A stretch of 37,296 nt of DNA from Paraburkholderia guartelaensis (lineage in GTDB: Bacteria > Pseudomonadota > Gammaproteobacteria > Burkholderiales > Burkholderiaceae): positions 1-37,296 of the forward strand of contig NZ_SMOD01000060.1 of the NCBI RefSeq assembly GCF_004353905.1, written 5' to 3'. A program made the translations under genes and the position numbers. The notes below the pieces were generated by a model. It had not been told where the DNA came from. It searched no databases and worked only from the letters and a program-made list of their open reading frames with translations. This document shows positions 1 to 7,243 of the stretch, piece by piece (the stretch's first letter is position 1; each line of letters opens with the position of its first letter).

Positions 1-1
1 C

Positions 2-223
2 GGCCAGTGGGACCAGACCTTTGCTGACGATGCAACGCTCACGGCCGCGCTCCTCGACCGGCTGCTTCATCACGCACACGTCGTGCCGATCTCCGGCGAC
101 TCGTACAGGTTGAAGGAAAAACGTCAGGCCGGCATGATCAACCGCATCCCACCGCCGCACCTAAACGACGCGGACGACGTCAAACGCAAACGCAATTCGA
201 AGGAGGCAGCACTCAACCAATAA
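2..223 (+). CDS. istB: IS21-family transposition helper ATPase IstB, C-terminal part
   Basis: The reading frame is open from the window edge and gives 73 residues of the typical IstB C-terminus: a DQTFADD-like stretch, then LLDRLLHHAHVV, then a GDSYRLKEKR segment and a basic tail. IstB is the AAA+ helper that loads the IS21 transposase IstA on target DNA. The 5' part with the Walker motifs lies outside the window, so completeness cannot be judged. A 14-bp inverted repeat straddles the stop codon (184-197 and 250-263) and may lie at the end of the insertion sequence. The identification rests on the C-terminal motif pattern. Confidence 0.8.
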   Translation, partial: GQWDQTFADDATLTAALLDRLLHHAHVVPISGDSYRLKEKRQAGMINRIPPPHLNDADDVKRKRNSKEAALNQ

Positions 224-263
224 CCGTATGCGCAGGTGTATCAAATTTAAATTGCGTTTGCGT
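184..263. repeat. 14-bp inverted repeat around the end of istB
   Basis: ACGCAAACGCAATT at 184-197 is exactly complementary to AATTGCGTTTGCGT at 250-263, with 52 bp between. One arm lies inside the last istB codons and the other past the stop. It could be a transcription-stopping hairpin or part of the IS end; the sequence does not decide. Confidence 0.5.
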
Positions 264-515
264 CCGAAGCTGTATCAGCTTGAGATTGCGCTTGACACTT
301 TCGCCATCGCCGAAATCGAACAGGCGATCAACTACTGGCGCGCCCGGCAGATAGCTGGCGAGGATTGCGCGCTCTGGGCAGAGGTCCGCCTTCTGGCTGA
401 CGTATACGGGCTCATGATCTTCAGGCGCGCCAATTCCATCGAAGCGTCGAAACTCGACGATGACCTGTTGGACGTGATCGGGGTGGCTTTAAATCAGCGG
501 GAACTGCCGCCGTGA
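228..515 (+). CDS. DUF3717-family small protein
   Basis: From about residue 25 onward (TFAIAEIEQAINYWR, then LWAEVRLLADVYGLMIFRRAN) this matches the pattern of the DUF3717 family, short proteins of unknown function common in Burkholderiales. Family members usually begin right at the TF-IAEIEQAINYWR block. The first roughly 22 codons here may therefore not be translated, or may have been created when the IS21 element joined upstream. No good ribosome-binding site precedes the ATG at 228, and in-frame TTG codons (for example at 252) are alternatives. The core domain looks intact. Function is not known. Confidence 0.65.
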   Translation: MRRCIKFKLRLRPKLYQLEIALDTFAIAEIEQAINYWRARQIAGEDCALWAEVRLLADVYGLMIFRRANSIEASKLDDDLLDVIGVALNQRELPP

Positions 516-1160
516 GGTCCGGCGGCCTTCACAGGCCCCGTAGGCACCTCCAGATGCAGACAATCGCGCCGCACGCTGACCGGTCCACCTTCCTGCAAAC
601 CGGAAGTCGGATAATCGGGGGTGCTTCGCGCGCGCCGCGCGCCCGGATCGAGGCGCACGGGGACCCGCGCAGAATGCGTGGGGAGCGCGCAGAATGCGTG
701 GGGAGCGCGCCGGCGCGCCGCGGGTCGCGGCGTGACGATCCGGCTCTGGCTCAGGCGCCGCCCCAGTCGGGGTCGTCAAGCGCCCGCAGGGCGCGTGTAT
801 CCACCGCGGCGAAGCCGTGGGCTGGATAACGTGCAGAATCTGCGCGCACATGCGTTGCGTCGCCTGTACATTCATCCTGTCGAGCGAGCATTCGTCGACA
901 TGAATCGAAGTACCGTACGGCGCGAAGGACGGGAGAACATCGAAGATGGCGAGCGTCTGGCGAGGGGAAACTGCTGACCGCGCCGGCGCGATTTGCTGCG
1001 CGGTTTACGGTGTGCTGCATCCCGTTGCCGCAGCGACATCATCGCCACTGAAACGCTGGTAAGTGCTCGTGAGTCGCTTCGGCACGCGAAAACCTGGAGG
1101 TCGCCCTGAAATATACAGAGGACGCTGTCTGCAGCGTTGAACAAACAGAAGGTGATAACA
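516..1160. other. GC-rich intergenic stretch with a 20-bp tandem repeat
   Basis: No convincing gene is seen. The open frames here are arginine/alanine-rich and overlap one another on both strands, as expected by chance at this GC content. A 20-bp unit is repeated exactly twice at 671-690 and 691-710. The last part leads into the HTH gene that starts at 1161. Confidence 0.5.
671..710. repeat. Two perfect tandem copies of a 20-bp unit
   Basis: AGAATGCGTGGGGAGCGCGC occurs twice back to back, preceded by GCGC. It lies in non-coding DNA and may be a slippage duplication. No role can be assigned. Confidence 0.8.
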
Positions 1161-1484
1161 ATGACGGTTGACGTACATGTAGAGATCCGACCCGAATGTC
1201 TGGTGCCAGCTGACGAAGGTTGGGAGCGGCCGCGCGGCGCCGAGGTGCAGGAGGTCGTGCGGCGTATTGGCTTGTCCGGGCGCGCGATCGCTCGCGTACT
1301 TGGGTTGAGCGAACACGGCGGGCGACAGATCCGCCGCTGGATTTCAGAGGATGCACCGATCAACTATCCGGCATGGGCTATTCTCTGCGACATGGCTGGT
1401 CTTGGGAGAATCTGGCGCGGTAAGACACTTGCGGCAAGCTCGCAAAGCTACGCATCCGAATCCGGCGACGGTCCCGAAGAATAG
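1161..1484 (+). CDS. Small helix-turn-helix DNA-binding protein
   Basis: A 107-aa protein. Residues about 25-75 look like an XRE-type helix-turn-helix: EVQEVVRRIGLSGRAIARVLGL followed by RQIRRWISEDAPINYPAWAILCDMAGLG. The pattern is recognition helix, RRW, then an AWxxLCxxAGLG segment, as in small plasmid or ICE regulators. The ATG at 1161 is preferred over 1137 because AGAAGGTGA lies just upstream. It stands alone on the plus strand with no partner gene. It could regulate the neighbouring accessory DNA; its target is unknown. Confidence 0.65.
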   Translation: MTVDVHVEIRPECLVPADEGWERPRGAEVQEVVRRIGLSGRAIARVLGLSEHGGRQIRRWISEDAPINYPAWAILCDMAGLGRIWRGKTLAASSQSYASESGDGPEE

Positions 1485-1992
1485 TTTCTTTCTCATCGGG
1501 CAGCCCGAGGACTGGCAAAACATTCGCATCCTGGTCGGCAGGTTCCCCGGCACCGGCTGCGGCGCAATGCTAGCGTTGATGTCCAAGGTTTCACGACGCC
1601 CCCGTCGGATCGTGGAGCCCTTCGCTGCTGTCCGCAGATTCCATCGATGCGAAAGACAAGCGGCGGCCGTCAGGTAACACAGTTGACTTTGTCACCGGTT
1701 GTTTCTGGAAGCACAAGCGACACCAGGAGGCCCCTCGGCTGGTAGCGACCGACCTACGCGGAAAATGGGCGAAGCAAGACGGAAAACGTCCGGGAAGCCG
1801 GACCCTACTGTCCCACTCGGTGGGCGCGCTGGGTGCCGCGGCTCCGAGCCGCAAAACCTTCTCGACCTGTGTGGATTGAACGAAGTGAGTCATGCGCCGA
1901 CATGTGCCCGACAGGTATGGGTGATGATGTCACGATGCCGGCTGACGGTTTGTTGGTGATCGCGGCAAATAAGACTGGTCACGGAACGCGCC
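1485..1992. other. Stretch without a recognisable gene
   Basis: Short overlapping frames only, none with a recognisable domain. A frame through 1487-1677 reads partly protein-like but has no start with a ribosome-binding site. It may be relic DNA between the HTH gene and the vapBC locus. Confidence 0.4.
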
Positions 1993-2020
1993 GTCCCGCC
2001 TTTTCCGGGCGGGGCTTTAT
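1993..2020 (+). terminator. Probable intrinsic terminator
   Basis: GTCCCGCC (1993-2000) pairs with GGCGGGGC (2008-2015, one G-T pair) around a 7-nt loop and is followed by a short T-rich run (CTTTAT). It would end plus-strand transcripts and lies just past the minus-strand small ORF at 2036-2212. Confidence 0.5.
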
Positions 2021-2035
2021 CATTTCGCAGTCCTA

Positions 2036-2212
2036 CTAGCCTGTCGATTCTTTCTGCTTGCAGTTCTTCAGTACCCGGACTCGCCCTGTTGTCCAATCGA
2101 GATGAGTTGTCAACGACTCGTTGTCGATCCAAGACAACACGACGGAGCCGCGGTCATCGAATTCAATCAGCGGTTCCCAAACGGTCGCGACAGTTATCAC
2201 GGAAGGCGCCAC
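2036..2212 (-). CDS. Small ORF downstream of vapC, unknown function
   Basis: A 58-aa frame starting with GTG just after vapC. Its composition is protein-like: a VWEPLIEFDDRGSVVLSWID segment, then TTHLDWTTGRVRVLKNCKQ. It shares the vapBC transcription direction and begins 15 bp past the vapC stop, so it could be a third gene of that operon. There is no clear ribosome-binding site and no known domain. It may be the tail of an older gene rather than an active one. Confidence 0.35.
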   Translation of the reverse strand: MAPSVITVATVWEPLIEFDDRGSVVLSWIDNESLTTHLDWTTGRVRVLKNCKQKESTG

Positions 2213-2226
2213 GCGTACCGTCTTGG

Positions 2227-2631
2227 TCAGCCGTCGAATATGGCTGATCGAAGGCCAAGGTAATCGACGAATGGCTTAAAGTCCCGGTCGCTAAACAACA
2301 GCGGAACAGCGTTCTCAATGCAGTAAGTCGCAATAAGCGTATCGATGGTCTTCCTGATCGTCACGCCCTGCGCTCTCAAGTTGCGGTAATTTCTTGCAGC
2401 CTGGATGGCGTTGTCGGGACCGACGAGCGATACAACGCTGAGGTGCGTCGTCATCAACTGCCTGGCCACGTTGAAATCGGACTCGGCCGAGAAGCCCTGC
2501 AACACCTCCGCCACAATCAGGTCGCCGGTCATCAGCGCTTCCGTCCCCAACAAGAAGTCGAGCTTGTCGGTTTCCGCCGAGGCCACGCCCCGGAAATAGT
2601 CGATCCAGACGCTCGAATCGACGAGCGTCAT
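2227..2631 (-). CDS. vapC: VapC-type PIN-domain toxin ribonuclease
   Basis: A 134-aa PIN-domain protein, the usual VapC size. The acidic residues expected to hold the catalytic metal are visible: D5 (LVDSSVWID), E42 (VAEVLQG), D97 (TIDTLIA) and D115/D117 (FSDRDF). VapC toxins cleave RNA, often initiator tRNA or rRNA, when not held by VapB. The ATG overlaps the vapB stop by 4 bp (ATGA), so the two are translationally coupled. All active-site acids are present, so the toxin is probably functional. The specific RNA target cannot be predicted. Confidence 0.9.
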   Translation of the reverse strand: MTLVDSSVWIDYFRGVASAETDKLDFLLGTEALMTGDLIVAEVLQGFSAESDFNVARQLMTTHLSVVSLVGPDNAIQAARNYRNLRAQGVTIRKTIDTLIATYCIENAVPLLFSDRDFKPFVDYLGLRSAIFDG

Positions 2632-2822
2632 CGATCAGTTCTCATCGCGTCGAGATCACCCTCCCAGTGGAGCTTCCCTCGGAACTGGCGGATTTGCTCT
2701 TGCTGCTTGAGCCGGATGATCGTCTTCAAGCCTAGTTCGACAGCTTCGCGCTTGGTCTTGATGCCGGTCGCGGCAAGCGCTTCCGCCATCAACTCGTCGT
2801 CAATTTCGATGTTGGTGCGCAT
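2628..2822 (-). CDS. vapB: VapB-type antitoxin
   Basis: A 64-aa protein. The N-terminus MRTNIEIDDELMAEA, followed by KTKREAVELGLKTII, is the ribbon-helix-helix pattern of VapB antitoxins, which dimerise and bind operator DNA. The C-terminal half (RQFRGKLHWEGDLDAMR) is the toxin-binding tail type. The ATG at 2822 is chosen because the ribbon-helix-helix begins there. An upstream in-frame ATG at 2864 would put an unusual extension over the operator. It pairs with vapC, and autorepression through the upstream inverted repeat is expected. Confidence 0.9.
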   Translation of the reverse strand: MRTNIEIDDELMAEALAATGIKTKREAVELGLKTIIRLKQQEQIRQFRGKLHWEGDLDAMRTDR

Positions 2823-2833
2823 GGCAACCTCGC

Positions 2834-2865
2834 AATGTGTACACATGCCATGAATTATACACATT
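2834..2865 (-). promoter_or_regulatory. vapBC promoter and operator
   Basis: AATGTGTA (2834-2841) and TACACATT (2858-2865) form a perfect 8-bp inverted repeat with a 16-bp spacer. A minus-strand TATAAT -10 box (2854-2859) overlaps the right arm. This fits a VapBC autorepression site that blocks the promoter when bound. No strong -35 is visible. Confidence 0.6.
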
Positions 2866-4072
2866 CCCGCTGCTTGCTGACGGCGATCGGCAGTGACTAC
2901 TGCCGCTCGCCCATAAACACTTGCCTATTCGCTTGACTTACGTCCGGTTCGCGTCGTGCATGTACGAAACCGGATCAGGCCCAAGACAATGAGTCGACTT
3001 GCCTCGGTGAGGTTCGCGGCGCCTTGATGCAGACCCAATTTTCAGGCGCCGTGAGCGCCATCGACCCATGCAGTGTGCGAGCTGCACTTGATCGTCGGGC
3101 ATCATTCACGGAGGACCTCAGTCGATGCGGCCTGCGTTGACCAGAAGTCCTAGCAGCGCGCCGCAATAGTCCGGGCGGTAGCCGCATTCGAAACCGAAGG
3201 CGGGACTCAAGAACCCTACCACGTGAACTGAATGTGTCAGGCCCACCGCTCGTCAATGGGAGCAAGGTGACAAGAAGCCGAGTGGCGTTTCGGCTCGTAT
3301 CCTAATCCGCGACACATTCCCGAACTACCACCGCAATCATTGATCTGAAGGCGGATCAACCGACGCACCTAAACGTAAAGTTTTCGCTCGCCAAGACCTG
3401 CTTGTTTTCTCGGGATATAGACCTGCACAGACCTCTGTCACAGACCTCTGTATTCGTCGTATTGATCGCATCGAGGAGATTGGGCGAAGGGAGAGGACTC
3501 GGCCGATCAGCGCGGGCGCTCGCGCAATTGCCTTAACATCAAGAATCCCAGCTGCAGCCGCCCGCTGCTCGTCTCCGGCGAAAATCCAGCCTGATCCGTC
3601 TACAGTCTTACCCACTGTTTCCTGAACAACTAAGAGACCGGGTCATTTGTTCGCCTCTCGGAGGTACTTCGCTCGAAGACTGTTAGTTGCACCATGGATG
3701 CCGGTAGCAATACTACAAATTACGTCGCAAACACTACATCCACTGCAGGAATTACCGCCACGCGGCCAAGAGTATCACAGAGATAGCATGCGCGGCCGAT
3801 GCTACCCCATCAGCCGCGTGAAACATTTCAAATCCTTGAAACTAAGTGCTTGATCACTAAAGGTTTCGGCGAGAACAAAAAGCCAGTTGCTATGTTTCAC
3901 GAAGTAGCTTTGCGAGTCACATCGAGGCAACTAGGTGGCGGCTTTGATCTGCTTTCCCAGCTGTCGTGGTGCATTCGAATTTATCCACCTTGGAAGGCTA
4001 TCAGAGACACGCCACCACCGATCTCTAGGGCGCCGAGAGTCAGCCTCACCCGACACAAAAGCAACTCGAAAT
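2866..4072. other. Long stretch without intact genes, holding repeats
   Basis: No frame on either strand shows a known domain. The part after about 3600 is richer in A+T than the flanks. Contents noted: a perfect tandem 13-bp repeat with dyad units (3426-3451), and two inverted 8-bp GTGAAACA/TGTTTCAC words at 3818-3825 and 3893-3900. It could be decayed accessory DNA or a non-coding control region to the left of the par locus. Confidence 0.4.
3426..3451. repeat. Two tandem 13-bp repeats, each a dyad
   Basis: CACAGACCTCTGT is present twice with no gap. Within each unit ACAGA and TCTGT are complementary around CC. This looks like a doubled protein-binding site; the binding protein is unknown. 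Confidence 0.6.
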
Positions 4073-4487
4073 TCATCGATCAGTGAGGGGTCTTCCTTTG
4101 CACTCGGTTGTCTGATCGATCTCGTTCCCGCCTGCCTTGTTCGCATCGAGCCTTCGGACCACACGCTCCGTCGCAGTGTGGTCGCACCTCAGTTCCACCG
4201 CCATTTCGGTTGGATTCCGCCGCTTGTATTTCTCCAGGTCGTATTCGTAATCCTCGCGCTCCGGGCTCCAGCACGGCCGCTCTGCTCTTTCAGCGGGCGC
4301 ACTTCATCATGTAGACGACCGACTCCTTAATTCGGTTGGCGTATGCCGCATGGGCAAACGTCGCGCTTCCGAAAGCCAGAGCCGGACATGCGATCGAGAG
4401 GAGCGTCTCGATGTTGTCGTGCGGGATCGAGAGCGCATGGCCGCTGGGGGCACAAGATACGCGCCGCGTCCCCTTCTCTATTGTCAT
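4073..4487 (-). pseudogene. Frameshifted relic of an unknown gene
   Basis: On the minus strand one frame reads from an ATG at 4487 through a hydrophobic, signal-like stretch (LLSIACPALAFGSATFAHA) to ANRIKESVVYMMK. It then hits a stop at 4290-4292. A neighbouring frame continues without a start as APAERAERPCW...EDYEYDLEKYKRRN...LRCDHTATERVVRRLD and stops at 4073-4075. Joined by one frameshift near 4300, the two make a plausible secreted protein of about 135 residues. Neither half matches a family I recognise. It could also be two chance frames. Confidence 0.3.
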
Positions 4488-4640
4488 CTTTCGGGCGAAA
4501 GCCAGCCTTATCGGATATGCCTCTCCCGATTCTCTTCCCTGCCAGTGAAACAGGGCAACTCCTTGATCCTCTTTCGAGCTTTCCCCCGGAGTCCTCGATT
4601 GGACATGGGTTTTGAGTCTGGCACCCAATGCAAAGTTTAC

Positions 4641-4667
4641 TTGCGGGGTCGGAGTTAACCGTATACA
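4641..4667 (+). promoter_or_regulatory. Candidate promoter for the par operon
   Basis: TTGCGG (4641-4646) and TATACA (4662-4667) are 15 bp apart, shorter than ideal. Small palindromes GTTAAC and GTATAC lie in and next to the spacer. The position, about 70 bp before parA, fits a self-regulated par promoter, but the match is only fair. Confidence 0.35.
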
Positions 4668-4738
4668 TTTCCGGCAATCCGCCATTCAACGATGGATCTT
4701 GCGACGAATGGCGACTCGATCAACGAACAACTCGAAGG

Positions 4739-5983
4739 ATGGAACTCGTGGGAACGAATGCTAAGCCCATCGTATCGATCGACGCCATCGTCAACCATAC
4801 GCCTACCTCGATTGCGCTGGATGATATCGAGATCATCTCGGATCACGCCAACGAAACGCTGCTGACCGTGCGAGAGCAGATGCTCCTGCCCCACCCCAAG
4901 AAACACGCGCCGGTCTTCACGACGACACAGATTGCATCGCTCTGCCGGATCGACCGGAAGAAGGTGAACTACTACTGGGAACGCGAAGAACTCGGCCTGC
5001 CCCAAGGTACGAGCCTGCCGCGCACGCGCCAATTCACACTGGTCGAGGCCCGCGAGTGGGTCGCCAAAGTGGGCCCCTTCCCTGCCCGGCCGGCTGGCGT
5101 CAAAGGCAAGAAGATCGCCATCGGTAACTTTAAAGGCGGCGTGACCAAAACGACAAGCGCGATGACGCTTGCGCAAGGCCTCTCGTTGTTTGGCCGCCGC
5201 GTGCTACTCGTAGACCTGGACCCTCAGGCTTCGCTGAGTGCACTCAACGGCGTGATTGCAGACAGCGAAGTGACGGACGAACAGACCATTCTGCCGCTGA
5301 TTTACGGCGAGCAAAGCGATCTCACCTACGCGATTCAGTCGACATACTGGGATGGCATTGACCTGATTCCGTCCAGCGCTGCCCTCTTCTCTGCTGAATT
5401 CTATCTGCCGTTTAAACAGTCCAAGGACAGTAGCTTCCGGTTCTGGGATGTGCTCAACGCCGGCCTCGAACCGCTGCTCGACAAGTACGACGTCGTCATC
5501 ATTGATACGCCGCCTGCCCTCTCCTACGTGACAATTAACGCGTTCATGGCCGCGGACGGTCTCATCGTACCCATTCCGCCGAACGCTCTTGACTACGCAT
5601 CGTCGACTCAGTTCTGGTCTCTCTTCACCGACTTGGCCAAGAGCATGAAGTCCGTCGTACCGGACCTCCAGAAGCGCTTTGACTTCATTCATGTCCTGCT
5701 GACGAAGGTGGACGCCAGCCAAATCGCCACAAACAAGGTGCGCGAGTGGATCACCCGCTCTTACGACAGCCTGGTTCTCCCCATCGAGATTCCGACGACA
5801 ACCGTCACGACCACAGCGTCAATGGAGTTCGGTACCGTGTACGACATCTCGAAGTACGAGGGCAGCAATAAGACGTACCAGCGCGCACGCGAAGCGTATG
5901 ACCGCTTTGCTGAAATGATTGATCAGCAGATCACTGCTCTCTGGGTTGCCGAGGCACGTGATCTCATGGAGGCCGCGGCATGA
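4739..5983 (+). CDS. parA: ParA-family partition ATPase with N-terminal HTH
   Basis: A 414-aa protein. Residues about 60-105 form an N-terminal DNA-binding segment (TTTQIASLCRIDRKKVNYYWERE, then RQFTLVEAREWV) as in type Ia ParA proteins that also repress their own operon. The deviant Walker A KGGVTKTTS is at 132-140, Walker A' follows as LLVDLDPQASLS, and Walker B as VVIIDTPPALS. The ATPase forms nucleoid-bound gradients that position ParB-bound plasmid copies. The stop overlaps the parB start by 4 bp. The start is uncertain: ATG 4739 has its GAAGG directly adjacent, while GTG 4748 has AAGGA at a good distance and may be the true start. Confidence 0.92.
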   Translation: MELVGTNAKPIVSIDAIVNHTPTSIALDDIEIISDHANETLLTVREQMLLPHPKKHAPVFTTTQIASLCRIDRKKVNYYWEREELGLPQGTSLPRTRQFTLVEAREWVAKVGPFPARPAGVKGKKIAIGNFKGGVTKTTSAMTLAQGLSLFGRRVLLVDLDPQASLSALNGVIADSEVTDEQTILPLIYGEQSDLTYAIQSTYWDGIDLIPSSAALFSAEFYLPFKQSKDSSFRFWDVLNAGLEPLLDKYDVVIIDTPPALSYVTINAFMAADGLIVPIPPNALDYASSTQFWSLFTDLAKSMKSVVPDLQKRFDFIHVLLTKVDASQIATNKVREWITRSYDSLVLPIEIPTTTVTTTASMEFGTVYDISKYEGSNKTYQRAREAYDRFAEMIDQQITALWVAEARDLMEAAA

Positions 5984-7002
5984 GTCTTCGGGACAAACTA
6001 GCCGCGAAAAATGCAGCGATTGCGGCAGCTGCTGACTCGGGACGTCCAGCCAGCCGCCCTAGTGACGGCGCATCCAAGACGGCTCCCGGCAGGCTGCTAG
6101 AGGCCATGCCATTGCTGGCAGAGAAGGAAAAGGAGGTCGCAGGCCTTGAAGCCCAGATCACCAAGCTGCGTGACGAGCTCAAGGTAGCCGCCAGTGCGGG
6201 CGCTGACCTTCCCCTTAACCAATTGCTGGAGATCGAAGGCCGGCGCCGAAAGATGACGCCGGAGAAGTACGCCGAACTGCGTGAAAACCTTCGCCACAAG
6301 AAGCTGATTCATCCCGTGGTAGTTCGTCGGATCGAAGAAGGGCGCTACGAGATCGTTTCAGGTCATCACCGTGTCGACGCTTACCGCGATATCGGCCGCG
6401 AAACCATCCGCTGCGTGATCATCGAGGGCACTGACGACGAAGCCACGGATGGCGCATTCAACGCCAACCTGATGCAGTCGGCGCTGACGGACTACGAGAA
6501 ATATCTCGGGTTCAAGATGAGCATCGAACGGACGCCGGGGCTTACGCAAGCTGCGCTCGCCGAGCAATACGGCCTAACGGGGGCGATGATTTCATACATC
6601 TTCTCGTTCGACCAACTCCCCTTGGACGCGCTTTCGGTGATCGAGGAGAAGCCTGAGATCATTGGATCGACCGCGGTTGCGGCGCTCGCCGGCATAGCCA
6701 AAGCAGGGAAGGCCGGCCGCGTGGTCGAAGCAATCAAGCGTCTCGCGGCCGGCGAGATCGACCAAGGACAGGCAGTTAAGCTAGCGGGGCAGGATCCAGC
6801 AAAAACCAAGCCGGAAGCGGCGGCCTCCGACAAGATCAAGCAAGGGAAGGCCACGTATTGTGAGATGCGCCGCGCGAAAAATGTCGTGCGCCTCCAGTTC
6901 AAATCGGAAGCAGAAGCAGAGCGGGTTCACGCAGCGATTCGACAGATGCTCGAGGAGCAATCCAGGGCCCCAACCGTCGAGACAGAAGCGTTTGAAAAAT
7001 AA
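5980..7002 (+). CDS. parB: ParB-family centromere-binding protein
   Basis: A 340-aa protein. A basic N-terminus and a coiled-coil-like stretch (about 45-70) are followed by the ParB/Srx-type domain with GHHRVDAYRDIG at 128-139, the place of the CTP-binding GERR motif. A helix-turn-helix follows (LTQAALAEQYGLTGAMISYIFSF, about 188-212). The C-terminal 60 residues are charged and suit dimerisation. It overlaps parA by ATGA. ParB binds parS, spreads on DNA and couples to ParA. No match to the universal parS sequence was found; the palindrome at 7020-7038 is a candidate site. Confidence 0.92.
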   Translation: MSLRDKLAAKNAAIAAAADSGRPASRPSDGASKTAPGRLLEAMPLLAEKEKEVAGLEAQITKLRDELKVAASAGADLPLNQLLEIEGRRRKMTPEKYAELRENLRHKKLIHPVVVRRIEEGRYEIVSGHHRVDAYRDIGRETIRCVIIEGTDDEATDGAFNANLMQSALTDYEKYLGFKMSIERTPGLTQAALAEQYGLTGAMISYIFSFDQLPLDALSVIEEKPEIIGSTAVAALAGIAKAGKAGRVVEAIKRLAAGEIDQGQAVKLAGQDPAKTKPEAAASDKIKQGKATYCEMRRAKNVVRLQFKSEAEAERVHAAIRQMLEEQSRAPTVETEAFEK

Positions 7003-7019
7003 AGTCGTTTGAAATCATG

Positions 7020-7038
7020 GACTTAAGAAACTTAAGTC
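7020..7038. promoter_or_regulatory. Perfect palindrome after parB, candidate parS or operator
   Basis: GACTTAAG-AAA-CTTAAGTC is a perfect 8-bp dyad with a 3-nt loop, 18 bp past the parB stop. It is not followed by a T-run, so it is not a terminator. Its position in the parB-rep gap fits a ParB- or Rep-binding site. Confidence 0.45.
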
Positions 7039-7073
7039 ACGCAGGAGAACCGATGTAGCGGACTCTAGATAGC

Positions 7074-7105
7074 AAAAAGCCCCCGGCTGGAACCGAGGGC
7101 TTTTT
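7074..7105. terminator. Bidirectional intrinsic terminator in the parB-rep gap
   Basis: AAAAAGCCC (7074-7082) pairs with GGGCTTTTT (7097-7105). Five A residues lead on one side and five T residues follow on the other, so it can stop transcription in both directions. It would end parAB transcripts and also the antisense transcript from the minus-strand promoter at 7180-7207. Confidence 0.85.
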
Positions 7106-7173
7106 CGTAACGGGCTTGGCTGGAACCTCGCTCGCCACACTCACCGACTGGAATCGGCAAGGCACATCCACAA
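7074..7173 (-). ncRNA. Candidate counter-transcribed antisense RNA controlling rep
   Basis: A minus-strand promoter (-35 TTGACT at 7202-7207, 16-bp spacer, -10 TACACT at 7180-7185) faces the strong terminator at 7074-7105. Transcription would begin near 7173 and give an RNA of about 100 nt complementary to the rep leader. A second small stem-loop (CCGA/TCGG around 7144-7157) lies in its 5' half. This is the place and layout of the antisense RNA in repABC replicons, which lowers RepC synthesis. It is inferred from promoter and terminator only. Confidence 0.5.
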
Positions 7174-7179
7174 GCCCCG

Positions 7180-7207
7180 AGTGTAGCGGATTGCGAGAGG
7201 CAGTCAA
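7180..7207 (-). promoter_or_regulatory. Minus-strand promoter in the rep leader
   Basis: TTGACT and TACACT, read on the minus strand, are spaced by 16 bp and point away from rep toward the terminator at 7074-7105. The close match to sigma70 elements is the main support for the antisense RNA. Confidence 0.55.
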
Positions 7208-7243
7208 GCAAAACCCAACCATTTTTTGGTTTGGACGCTCGAC

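Noticed and set aside
671..710. Possible CRISPR or satellite from the 20-bp tandem repeat
   Set aside because: Only two copies and no spacers; a small duplication is enough to explain it.
512..1136. Long overlapping frames in the GC-rich stretch
   Set aside because: Low-complexity Arg/Ala/Pro composition, no ribosome sites, no domain, mutual overlap on both strands.
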